Shown piece by piece: positions 42,367 through 63,170 of a stretch of DNA of 64,000 nucleotides (position 1 is the stretch's first letter; every line of letters begins with the position of its first letter). The DNA lies in assembly GCA_030549495.1 (NCBI GenBank), contig JAUIRK010000239.1, positions 25,919 to 89,918 on the forward strand, in the 5' to 3' direction. This stretch comes from Nectonema munidae (taxonomy: Eukaryota; Nematomorpha; Nectonematoida; Nectonematidae). The position numbers and the translations under genes were made by a program. Under the pieces are notes generated by a model that worked only from the letters and a program-made list of their open reading frames with translations, did no database searches and was not told the origin of the DNA.

Positions 42367-44028
42367 ATGTAAAATTTAAAACAAAATAACCTAAAAATGA
42401 AAGTTTTATAAGCTAATTAAAAGATATATAAGAATTCATATATCCAAATATGTTCTCTAAAATGATAGAAATATACGAAAACGGACATCAGAAATTTATA
42501 CATGCATGGCTAGTTTGCCTTCGAGAAATTGCAGGATTTCTTTCCCACGTTTGACATGTCATCAGACATCTCTCCTCCTTCTAACGGTATTGTTTGGCAG
42601 GAAGATTGAATCTTTGTACATTCATGTAGCAAGGTAATATCAACTGTTCTGCTATATCGTGAGACTTTTTGACAACAGATATTTTTTGAAACTTTTCAAA
42701 CCATACTTAATATTTTGCAAAACCATTCTTGTTATTTATCAAACATGAATTTGTACAATCCTTCAGGCAATAATTTTGTTTACCCTAATTGAGTGCTTCA
42801 CTATAAACGCAAGCTTCACTTAGCCGGCTTTAAAAAAGTGTATGCTAACACTTCAGAACACAAAAGACACTTATGATTCTCTTCCTCACTACACGTTAAT
42901 GCAGTAAAACGAAATTGCAAGTGTGAGTTGTCATATATTTTTTTTAGCCATTAAGAAAAAATAAAGCAATAAAAGAAAAAAATAGTACTCAATTCAAAGA
43001 CTAACTTATTTATTCTTTTTAAATGTGATTTATTGGCATAAATGGCAAATGACCCAATATTGGTTCAATATTTTGCGAAAAACGAATCACTCAGTGTCCC
43101 CTTCTTGATCCACATGGAACTCCTTCGCGGCATGCGGACTTCAGTTTGAAAACCCTTTAGCTAGAAGGTTGATGCAATCAGAATTACAAACAAGTTAATT
43201 TGACTTCTTAAATCTGTGCCGTTGTAGTTGGATTGAGAGCTTACAGTGTAAGTATAAAATCGGGTGTGTGTGTTCATTGGACAAAAATTCTTTTATAATA
43301 AATTTTGAAAATTATAAAAAAAAGCCCACCTCTAAATTTTAAGAATGTGCGCCCCTGTTTATTTAATATTGGTTTATTTGTAGGGTCAGTCCACTTTTTT
43401 GTTTCAAAGAAAAACACAATATAAAGGCCGCTATTTACATTTTTGTTTTTGCCACCTTAAAATATTAATAATTAAAAAAAGTTTTTTATATTTCAATAAT
43501 GATTATTTTAAAGATATAAAAATACTTTTACCCTAATAAAGTCAGTAGGGGTCAATATATTTGCTTGTCACTTTAGTAACTTTATCAATATTTTTAAAAA
43601 ATATAGCAATTTTATTAATAGAAAAAAGTAATTTTGCATTTTATGTGGTAAAATTTTTTTTTTTAAAAAGCCTACAACCAAAATTACAAAAAGTTTTTAT
43701 TATAATTTTTACTGATCGAATATTCTTATTAATAAGAATGACCTTAGCGTATTCTTAAAAAATTAATCAATTTTATTAGAATTATTTGGCATTTCCTATT
43801 TTTATGCGACCAATTAATCATCTCTAACCGCCTTCTCTTCACTCATCGTATGCATTTAGGTTGTTGCGAACATAGATGAATGACAGCTAGACAAGTCGAC
43901 ACGAATATTTTTAATATCAACTTGAAAATTATTGAAAAATTATATAAGATATTTCACCAAACATAAAATAATTACATTTTTTTAGTTTAGAAAAAGTCAT
44001 CTGATACATGTTGTCATATTTTCTAAAA
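42367..44028. other. Spacer with one candidate small exon
   Basis: Mostly AT-rich and featureless. The exception is 42535-42609 (+), described separately. Confidence 0.4.
42535..42609 (+). other. Candidate small coding exon
   Basis: After an acceptor-like gaaattgcag, 75 bases read DFFPTFDMSSDISPPSNG then IVWQED and a stop. The composition is coding-like and GC-richer than its surroundings. I recognise no family and found no partner exon, and the other plus frames are also partly open, so this is only a candidate. Confidence 0.2.
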
Positions 44029-44430
44029 CATCAAGAGGTTGGACACGAGACACAACCGCTTTGAATTTTTACTCATAATACTCCATTTTATACCGGCATT
44101 TACGTATGTAATGGGACCAATTTACATTCACACAAACAGATCTTCTTTTCTAAGCCTTCCGAATTATCATCAACATTATTCCATGAATTTGGATCAGCAG
44201 CAAAAGCAAGTGAGAGTAGGTGTTATACAAAGGGCATAGACAACACGCGCACGGAAGAAAGTTGAGAAGAATAGAGAGAGGAGAGATTGACTGCGCTAAA
44301 AAAACTGGCTATTTCTTTTTCTCCAAGTTTGCCTTTTTCTTTGTATTCAAAGATATATTGAGTTTTAAAAACTCATCTGTCACATACTTGATATCTTTAA
44401 AAATCTCAAGAGGTTGGACACGAGAGACAA
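44029..44430. repeat. Imperfect direct repeat (caagaggttggacacgaga)
   Basis: Two related segments of about 60 bp, near 44000-44060 and 44370-44430, share caagaggttggacacgaga exactly and similar sequence before it. They are about 370 bp apart and lie just beyond the Gypsy-like fossil. They could be remnants of its repeated parts or a local duplication. Confidence 0.55.
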
Positions 44431-44479
44431 CCCCTCGTATTCTTAGTCACTATCTGATGAATCCTCAAGGGGATTAGAA

Positions 44480-45180
44480 CCTTGAGATGAATAGTGTATA
44501 ACTTGAAGTGAGGATTGTGCTATTGAAATCTTTTTTGTTTCAGGATATACGTGAAATTTAAGAGAATCGACGAGTTTTGGATGAATAAAACTTTCAGAAC
44601 TTCATGAATCTAGTAATGCAAGGACTGAGATATTGTTGATAGTCAATCGAATACTGAAACTTTCCAAAAGTGGAGGGACCAAAGAAGTAGCTAACAAAAT
44701 AGAGGCCTTGGGCATAGCAGCTACTAAGGCATTAGACTGAGTCTTTGGACACGTGATTTGCAAACTTTAGCAAAATGTCCCTTTTCTTTACAATTATTTC
44801 AAGTAGAGTTTCGAGCAGGGCAATTTTGGCGAATATGCTTGTCATATCCAGAAAAGAAACATAATGTTTTAGCCGCGGCAAAAACAGATCAACTCTCAGA
44901 ATCTTCTTTTTGAGAAGGCAGGGAAGCAAGACTTGAAGATTCCACTTGAATATTTCTAGAAACAAAATGATCCAAATTTTTAGCAGCAGACTCAAGTCCT
45001 CGAAGTTGACTTACCATTTGATCAATTGTCAGAGATCGGTTTTCGTGTAGTCTCTGCCGTACAGTCTTTGAGTATAATCCAGTAATAAAAGCATCTCTGA
45101 TAGATTCATTCTGGTAACTCAAAGCAGTAACATCCTTGTAATTGCAATCTTTTGCAAGAGTTTTAGTACCTGTAAATATT
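44480..45180 (-). mobile_element. Ty3/Gypsy-like gag and protease fossil
   Basis: On the minus strand: a capsid C-terminal segment (ESIRDAFITGLYSKTVRQRL), a coiled linker, a zinc-knuckle pair region (CFFSGYDKHIRQNC and CNNCKEKGHFAKVC) and the beginning of an aspartic protease. This is the order of gag and early pol in Ty3/Gypsy elements. No RT, integrase or clear LTR was found in the window. The fragment is broken in several places and looks old. Confidence 0.7.
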
Positions 45181-45916
45181 CCTGGGTCCTACGAGGGTCA
45201 AGTTTAATTTGTAACTAATTCTGTTAAATTTGTTTTCTAACTAATTTTGTAGCGAATGATTATCGTCTAAAGAGTCCTAACCCAAACAAAAAAAATTTTT
45301 TTTTTACAAAAGTAAAAAATTCATAAAATGGCTCTTTGTGCGTCGTAAATGTGTTTGTCGCAAAATAGTTAGACCCGGGGGAATACACTACATTAATTTC
45401 ATCTTATACTCTGTAATTAGTTATGCCACACACTAAAACGACATTGCGGTCAAAATAACCTCATTTTAAAATTTCCATTGCTGTATTCATAAATTCTTTA
45501 AAATAAATTTGAAATATTTTATTAATTTGTTCTATTCACCTAACTCTTAATTGCATTAAATTTAAAACAATATGTTCTTTTGTTTGAACACAAATTAACG
45601 ATATACATAAAGTGACGTTGGGGTCATTTTGACCCCGCAGTATATAGTGATGAACATATGTTAGAAGAAGCATCCTCATCTCTTCTAGGTGAATATTTAT
45701 GGAAGAGCAAGATATAAAATTACAAATCATTGCTTTTGACACACAGCACTTGAGATATGGAAGAGAGAACAGATAACATCAAAAGCTGTCATAGATTAGT
45801 CTGATATATAATATCGCAAACTTCTTTTTTTGTTTACTCTTCCATTTGTTCCCCATTTAAATAACATTTTTTGATATTTTCATTATATTGTTAACTTTTT
45901 TACTTAGGCTTTTTTG
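45181..45916. other. Spacer, probable 5' part of the piggyBac element
   Basis: Contains a perfect inverted repeat, GGGGTC-ATTTT-GACCCC (45620-45636), and a related motif gcggtcaaaataacc near 45446. Similar short palindromes occur beside piggyBac ends (compare 11446-11461). The actual TTAA end could not be fixed. Confidence 0.4.
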
Positions 45917-47364
45917 ATGGATAAACCAATTCGAAACTGACTAGCAAAAGCTTCATTATATATGAAAGATATGATCGAAGAAGACTCAGGAAGAGATGAT
46001 GAATTTTTATTCAATGGGTCTGAAATTGAATCACATTCTTTTTATAATCAAGGGTCGAGTGATTAGGAAGGAGTTTCTTCTGATGATAGTATATAGCTCG
46101 AATATGACTACTGTTTTATATGAACACTCAAGAAGGTGAAAGTGTAACTCTAGCTAAAGATGGAACTGATTGGAGTAAAATTAGTAACGTAAAAGCGGTT
46201 AAAAATTGTTTGGCTCCATGTTTACTCAGAAGAGCTGTTTGGAGCAAGAAAACTTTTGTCAAGAAGCTTATGGTCAAATAATGGAGTATATTCACCAAGA
46301 AAGATTGGAAGAAATAATAAAATACTTGAGATTTGATTTTAAAAGTCAAAAAGTCGTATAAAACAAGATAAATTTGCTGTGATATCTAAATTTGGGATTT
46401 ATTTTTGGAAAATAGCCGAAGATCTCATGTTCTTTATCCAGAATTTACTATTGATGAGCAACTATTCACAACAAAAGCAGGATGCTCATTTACACAGTTA
46501 CTTGTGGCCCAACTTGCCAGACAAAATGGGATAAAATTTTGGTTAATGGTGGACGTGAAATCAAAAGACTTTCGTTCTCTCTCTCCCTATCTTGGTAAGA
46601 ATGAAGAAAGAGCCGATTGTCCTCTTGGTGAATATGTTGTTAAAAAGTTAGCCTAGCAGGCTTTCATTGCAAAAAAGGTTACAATACAACGTGTGACAAT
46701 TTCCTTACACAAAAACTTAAGTTTCTGTTAAACTTTCTGAAAGTACAAGTTTTGCGGGAACGTTGCGTCATAATAAAAGAGAATTCCCATTGAAGTTGAA
46801 AAAATGGTAAGCAGAAAGTATTGCAGTTTTCACTTCAAATATTTTCTTCACTTATAATATATTATTCCAAACAAAGCAAAAAGTAATAAAGTTGTTTTAA
46901 TTCTGATCAGCCTTCACAACCCAAAATTACTACTTATTTTAATTCAACTAAATATGGCGTAGATATCATTGATCAAATGTGTTGTACCTATTCAACCAAA
47001 GCAAAAACTAAGTAATGGCCTCTAGCTGTATTTTTAATATACCATTTTTCAATTCTACTTTGTCTTTTTTAGTTTGAAATTGTCTTTTTTTCAATTTTAT
47101 TTTGTATAAGAGCGTTTAGAATTTAAAAAAGACATTTTATAATTAAAAAAAGACAAATTGGAATTGAAAAATACAATTTAGGACTAAAAAAAGAAAATTT
47201 AGAAGTAAAAATGGCATATATTATATCTTGTTTTGATCTGGATGTTATATAAAATTGTAAATAATTCTGAAATATCTTGACGAATATATGTTTTGAAGTT
47301 CTTTGAAGAACTTTGTGATAATTCTGAAGTTTCTTCTTTTAAAGAACAAATAGACGGGAAATAG
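45917..47364 (+). pseudogene. piggyBac transposase, interrupted
   Basis: From a possible start at 45917 to a stop at 47364. The catalytic blocks are visible: FTIDEQLFTTKAGCSF (first Asp), DVKSKDFRS, PYLGKNEERADCPLGEYVVK, TTCDNFLT (second Asp) and YGVDIIDQMCCTYSTKAKTK then WPLAVF (third Asp). After a fold-back insert the protein resumes as LYKIVNNSEIS and KFFEELCDNSEVSSFKEQID. Stops and frameshifts occur throughout (for example the region before 46405 and around 46700), so it is inactive. Confidence 0.8.
47038..47219. mobile_element. ~182-bp fold-back element inside the piggyBac gene
   Basis: The left arm begins tataccatttttcaattc and the right arm, read inward, begins tatgccatttttacttct. Similarity continues for about 75 bases on each side around a short loop near 47105-47135. 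It lies between WPLAVF and LYKIVNN of one transposase, so it is an insertion. A TA or ATAT duplication is possible, but the borders are AT-rich and cannot be fixed to the base. Confidence 0.7.
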
Positions 47365-56632
<9,268 letters not shown>

Positions 56633-56640
56633 TGTGTGTG

Positions 56641-56732
<92 letters not shown>
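56633..56732 (+). repeat. GT / T22 / (GT)35 compound microsatellite
   Basis: Four GT units, a T run of about 22, then about 35 GT units (56663-56732). It closes the A/T array. The GT tract has the same strand orientation as the tract at 48322, so the array is bordered by direct, not inverted, GT runs. Confidence 0.95.
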
Positions 56733-56734
<2 letters not shown>

Positions 56735-57964
56735 ACTTTGAATAAATACACAAGTGGCTGATAAACGTCCAGTATTAATTAAGACTTGTGGTATCAAACA
56801 CCATAGTTTTAACAGATTCCTTAAAATCCCAACTTTCAAGCAAATCTACAGAAGTTTTTGAAAGAACATCCTCACCTTTATTTTTTTCATATGGACTTAT
56901 CAAAGGCACGCCAACAATTTAATTATGTCATTGTTCGAAACGACAACAGGCATTCTCTCTTCATAATGAAACTTACTTCTTAATGTTGGGAGTAACTTTC
57001 CATCCCAATGCAAATTTAAAAAAGTTTCTGATGCCCACAAACATTTTATTATTTTAGCAGTTTTTTCTATAGCCTGAACTTTATACTTGTAGGCTTGAGA
57101 AGGATGTAAATTTATTTTGCTTGTATCACCTTCACACGCTTCAATAAATGACTGAAGAATTGTAGCAGAAGCTGTTGATGAGACATTGTTTCTAATGAAG
57201 GTAGGAACTAAATTTTCTTTTTTTAAGATATCATGAGGTACATAAATATTTGTTCCACTTTTTTTACACCTTTTATGCGATCTTTTGGTTAAAATTTCAG
57301 TGTTCTCTTCCAACATTATGTTATCTTCTCTTTCTTGACAATCTTTTTCAAGGTTAAACTCTTCTTTAATATCTGAAATTTTTTGTTTTTTAATTTTTTC
57401 TTTTAGTAAAGCACTTTTTGTATCTACCCCACTGTAAGAAGCATTATCTCTGTCATGTATCATTTTTTCTAAAAAATGGATATCTTCATCTATCTCTTTT
57501 TTTTCAAAGGGTGTTTACCCCTTTTCCATTTTTTGCAAAACATCTCTTAGCCAAAAAGGCATTCTTTGTGTTAAATTATTTTGAAATTTTTTAATCTTTG
57601 TACTATTTTGACGATCACCAACTTTGAATTTTTTTATTTTATTATATTCTGATACAAACAATAAAATTTTCTGATATATTTTGTTTTTAGCTATTGTTGG
57701 TATATTCGCTTTCTGATAGTGCTTCTCGACTTCCTCAACGACTTTTTTTGAACTAAGAACACTTATTTTTGTGTTTTTAGCAGAATCCTCTTCTCTAAAC
57801 TTTTTCATAAAGCTAAGATAGCACAGCAAAACTTGTTTAAAGGTTGGAAGTCTACAACCAGTTATAGTTAAATGAGTAAGTCCAGGAGTACTTCCCAGAA
57901 AGGAAAATCTTTGCAAGAAAACCTTGTATTCATAGTAACAAACAAAAAACTGCGTATACATCAC
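56735..57964 (-). pseudogene. Transposase-like gene (LHWDGK family), N-terminal half, cut by the GT array
   Basis: Two long open pieces (57515-57964 and 56900-57463) and a shorter one to 56735 form the N-terminal half of a protein family that I recall as multi-copy in invertebrates and unclassified. Seen: ITGCRLPTFKQVLLCYL, KANIPT, FLEKMIHDRDNASYSGVD, a Lys/Glu-rich stretch, LHWDGKLLPTL, ERMPVVVSNN and then FDTTSLNTG with CVFIQS. Coding stops exactly where the (CA)n strand of the microsatellite begins, so the C-terminal half is missing here. There are about three interruptions. Function unknown; an RNase H-like transposase is a guess from its dispersal. A C-terminal fragment probably of the same family is at 13301-13549. 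Confidence 0.55.
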
Positions 57965-60900
57965 ACATTAATTTATATTAAATTTTTTTATTTGTTTTAC
58001 AATGGTTAGAAATTAAAGTAAGTTTAATTATTTATTTTATAATAAATATTTTAAAGATATATATATAATTTAATTTTTTTAATATTTTTTTTAAGTTTAT
58101 ATTTGTTGTACTCAAAATAATAAATAATAATAGCAAAAAATAAATTTTTAATTAACGCCATCTATTTTGCGAACTAAAAAGTTATCTTAACATATTTTTG
58201 TTCATTGCACCACTTTAACAATTTTTTTCGACATTTTTCTTTTTTGGGATTTATTTATGATTCATAATACAACTCTAAAAAAAGTAAGGCATATTCTGAC
58301 AACCTCAGGGCAATGGAAACAGACTAGTGTGTGTGTGTGTTGTAAGATTCTATTTTAGGAGAGGATGGTGAAGATGATAACAATTCTAACAATTTTAGGA
58401 AAAGATGTTGAGGATGATAATTATGCCTTGAAGATGATATGTGGACAACATATTCGTATTACCACCGATTATTTGCATTTTTAATTTACAGTTCGGTAGT
58501 GAAGAAGGCAACTATAAAAATCCTTACATACTGAATTCCTTTCAATTGAGAACAGGTAAAGTTTTACGTTTAATCAAATTCCACCTTAATTCATGTATTA
58601 TTGACTTGGAGTCTAGAATTCCTGCCATTTTGGTATTGATTGGGCGTACAAGGTGTTAGTTTAACTAGAAATTGTAAGTTCTAATGTATTCGATCATAAT
58701 CACTAAGCGTACATTGTGTGAAAGACCTGTTTCGGCTATTGAAGCCTTATCAGTTCTCATTCCGCTTTAGAAGCCTCATTACTACCTGCAATATATGCTG
58801 GGAAATGTACTCTGCTTACTACTAGCTTGATTTGAGACTGCAATGCCACATTCAATTCATAAGTAGATAAAGATCATCAAAGCTAACCGTTTTCAATAGC
58901 TTAGTGATGATGGTCGAATACAAGAGAACTTACCATTTCTACTCATATTATTATGTATAAAATGCTACTAACACCAAATAGTTATATGGTGGATTCTAAC
59001 CAAAACGCACCACTAGTGATACGAATCACGTCAATCTTTTTTGTATTGAGGTTTATTCTTCTCAATAAAAATATATAGGACGCGCACACAATTTATACAC
59101 ACGCTATCAATCTAATTCCAAGGAATGATAATACTGCCATTTATGGCGACCACAAAACTTGGTCTCATAAAACTGGGAATGGATAATTCGGTCTCAGAAA
59201 ACTGGGTAGGCTATAGTTATTCGTAGAGATTCTGAGGAAAAATTTTCTGAGACTTAGTTATCTTATTTTTTTACAAAAATCCTTCACATTTATTGTAAAC
59301 TTATCATATGTTATGCCTCAATTAATCTTAAGTAAGCAATTATACGTTATATTGGCCTTTCTGAAGCTTTTTTAGAGGATTTAAGAGAGCTTATTTAAGG
59401 AAAGTGAACAAACCTGTTTAGGAAATCCAAAATTGATCATTTTCTATTATTTCAGACTTTAATATTTAATTTCAATTTGAGAACAAGTATTACAAGACGG
59501 AGTTTTTCGATTGAAATAACATTTTTATTGAATCGTCTTTCATTGATTAATCTCTCGATGGATATGCGGCGGTGATATGATATATTTAAAGCGCAACAAT
59601 TTAGTTGCTTTCAAGGAAGATAAGCGAAATATATAAAAGCATAAAAAGTTAGCCATGATAGGATTTGCACTTGCAGGAATGAACACTCTATTACTTCTTT
59701 GATAGTAAAAGAGATTTCATTTTTGTCTACGTTCATCATCATTTTAGAAGGAATTAAGAAAATATTTAAATGTGAAACTTTGTCTGAAATCAGTTTTACA
59801 GAATGTACTGTTAAAATAAAATCAGGCAATTATAAGGGGTTGATACAGAAGAGGGTTCTATCCCCCTCCCCACGCCTATATCTTTCGAAAGTTTAGCCAA
59901 AAGATTGTGATTAATTTTGGCGGGACAGAAAATATTTGATATTTCTATATTTATAAATGAATATTTAATATATTGTAATTATGCGAAATTAGACTCTTAT
60001 GAAAAGAGAATTAAAACTTCATCTAGTATAAAATATTTTAAGAAGTTTTGCCGAAATCTACCTGTGGCTATATTGGTTCTGGTTCCGTGCTGGAAATTAT
60101 ATCTTTTATACTAAAATAAGACAAGCTAAAAGTTTTTTTAGATAATTATATACACATATGGGTTAGTAAAAGATAAAATTCAATAAATTTAATAGAAATA
60201 GAATAGACAGAAGCACACGTTAATAATGGGTTTAGAAGAACTGAGGGCACTGGGAGTTTTCGCTTTTCTTGTTTATATGAAAAAGACATAAAAACATAAA
60301 GCAACTTTTTGGTGGGGTCCCCTCCCTTTGGTAAATTCTTGACTGATAAACACGTGTATTAATATATCATCAATAAAAATTCAATCGAGATATATTAAGT
60401 AATGTAATAACGATTTTGCACTCCACTGGGTCCAATACACTTGTATATTTAAATAAATACGTAGATAAATTCTTGATGTTTTTGACATAAAGTGAACAAG
60501 AAATTGAACTTCTGCATTCCACAAACTCTTTTACGATGAAGAAACGTTATCAAAGAAGATCGAGAAGGGGTATGAACAGTTTGATATTTAAATTCTATTT
60601 TAATTAAAAAGTATGAAAACATGAAAAATATGTATATCTTCGACCACTTTTATTAAACTTAGACAAATTATTATCTTTAATTTTTTCGCCAATTTTAAGT
60701 TTCTAGTGACATTTTCTTTTTGATAAATGTGTCATTTATTTTCCCCTCTTTGAAATTGTTTTTACCAAATAAATTTAAGTTATTAATACTATCCCTTGGC
60801 GAATAAAAGAAAAAACCTGATAATTCTTTAGATTTAGTATTTTCTGAACTTCTTTTCTCATCACAATTTCGTTTTTGCTACACTCTAAATAATTTGATTG

Positions 60901-62400
60901 TTTAAGGTCAACAGAAGAAAAGACGAAGCATGCTCGGAAGTAAGTGCTGAAGATAGGTTTAAAAAAAGAGCGCCTGCGTTATCTTGATTTCCTTTTAGTA
61001 CTTGTGAAATTCATATCTCATCCTTTTGTTGTGACGGGCCTCCTTTTACTCTTTATTTCTTGGACGGGAGGTAAGCTTTTTAATTTTCTCTAAGTTACAC
61101 CATTGCAATGAGAAGGATGTTTTTTATTTAGTTCCTTGTAAGCCATGTTTTGCTTTGCTTTTAATTTTTTTGCCTCTACTTAAATAAAACTTTTAGTTAA
61201 AATAGGTAATGATGATAAAAATATTTTTCCATCATCGCAATTAACAATATTTTTCCATGCTTATTTATTTTAAGGAAAATGGATTGGTAAATTTTTCTTT
61301 TTAAATCATTTCTCTCCTGTGATTCAAAGCCACATTAACACTTACAGAATGCAATATCTTTTCACAACACCCCAAAAATGCGAGATTTTCGTTTTTTCGA
61401 AACCTATACTTTCAATTATTTAGATTAGGACTTAGATGTGCAGAGTTTATACACAATAATTTCAGATCGAATGACCTTCTTCTCCTCACATAACACGATA
61501 TGACGGCTCCAGCTTGTATAAGCACACGCATACACACACGCTGAATCCTAATCCTATTCAATTTTGAAATAACGATAGAATGATCTACACAGAACTTTAG
61601 ACCTTTCTAAAGCTTCAGGTGAAGTTTTGCAAGAAGTTGTTTTTTGAGAGAAAAAAGCTCGAGCTTTTAAGTTTTCTTGGTTCAGTGCTTTACGTAAGCA
61701 AAATCACGAATTAAGAAAAGCTACACAAATAATATTTAAAAGAGAGTGAAGCATATCTAATATGTTTGTTAGACAATTTAAATAATGCCATAGAAAAATC
61801 GCGCCATAGAGAAGCTAAAAAAAGATGAGCTATGAGATGACAATTCCTACATCTTTAATTTTAAAATGGTCCAAATTCTATATCTGATTAAAGATTTAAA
61901 TATCGATTAATGCACCAAATGGAAATTGAGCACGATAAAATTCGGACAGAAAAATTTGCTTACCAACAATGAAACCATCGACAATTGAGCTTACAAAAAC
62001 ACTTTTTTATTTTTAAGGTAAATATTCTTTGGTTTGTTTTCATCTAGTTATCCATTATCATTATTCCTTGTCTATAATATTACACAATATAAAAGGTTTT
62101 AGTGGACAAGGTTAACAAAAATAATTCTTAATCATATTGATGATCCCTGAATAGTTGAAACCAATTTTTATTCAGCACTTTAAAATTGTTGTTCTTTGGT
62201 TTTTTAGGAAACGCAAAAGCAACGAAAAATAATAGAAGTATTGGAAATGTTTTATCAACTCCTGATCCAAAGTTGGAATCAATATATTTAAACAGATTCA
62301 AAAGTAATACTCATAAAATATTGTAAACACACACATGTGCACATAACACACACACACAACAAAAATTAAAGACGGCCTAAATGTTGATTTTAGGAGTTTC
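57965..62400. other. Largely featureless AT-rich stretch
   Basis: Holds a short GT run (58327-58340), a pair of related 20-base phrases (ggtctcataaaactggga and ggtctcagaaaactgggt near 59160-59207) and a candidate small exon (58492-58555). Short frames at 59611-60114 have no motif. Nothing else is supported. Confidence 0.45.
58492..58555 (+). other. Candidate internal exon
   Basis: Acceptor aatttacag and donor ACAG|gtaaag bracket 64 bases that read FGSEEGNYKNPYILNSFQLR. Splice sites are good and the sequence is open in one frame, but no family is recognised and no partner exon was found. A chance match is possible. Confidence 0.25.
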
Positions 62401-62429
62401 CGTTAATTAGTATGGATTTCCTCGCGTGA

Positions 62430-63170
62430 CCGTATGGGGGCTGAGCGGCCTTGCATTATTTTGACCCAAAAATTTGAATGAAAATCTGTCTAAAAATTAA
62501 AACATCCCTATACCCTGCAAATTTCAAAGTACAGGTTTACTTCAAAAAATGTCATAAGTTAGACTTTTAAAAACTTATAATGCTGTTGAGTGTTATTTTT
62601 TCTAAAAAGTATAGAATAATAATTCAATTCAATAATAAAAAAGTAAAAACTTTTCTCAGAATTTTATAATAAATTTGGCTTTATTTTTAAAAAAAGAATC
62701 AAAATTAATATGTAAAAGCAAACACAACGGTAAAATAAAAAAAAACTAAAAAAAACAAAGGTAAAATTTATATACCCTTGAAACAGTTTTCATATAAAGT
62801 TCTTTTGTGTTGATCAAAATGATTTAGACGACATGAGAAACATCTTCTTCGTTTCTTTGAAATGGGCTCATCAACAACACTTTCCGGTTTACCAAATCGC
62901 ATAGGATTTTAGAATTAATCTTGCATCTAAAGCTGTGCTTTTGCGTTCAACATGTTTTTTCATTGAAGTTTCAGTGATAAGAAAAGATAGTTGTGGATGT
63001 AGCGTTCTCCTGCCACTAAATTTCACCAAAAAAAGTACTAGCTTCAACTTCTATTTCTTTCTTGTGGATTATTAAGCTTCAAAAATCTCGTAACGAACTT
63101 TAGGCTTTTTTCTCCTTCAACTTCAGCGGGTGGCAAATAAGAAATATAACAGAGAATTTTTTCAACACTA
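62430..63170 (-). pseudogene. Possible piggyBac-like 3' end (Cys-rich tail)
   Basis: On the minus strand 62780-62875 encodes EPISKKRRRCFSCRLNHFDQ and HKRTLYENCFKG, similar in style to the Cys-rich tails of piggyBac transposases. Further upstream, near 63060-63150, YISYLPPAEVEGEKSLKFVT reads as coding. Just beyond, at 62440-62480, is a GC-rich stretch with attattttgaccc, like piggyBac sub-terminal sequence. The assignment is weak. Confidence 0.35.

Noticed and set aside
62400-62480. Firm call of a piggyBac right end
   Set aside because: The ttttgaccc motif is suggestive, but no TTAA plus CCC end or matching partner could be located.
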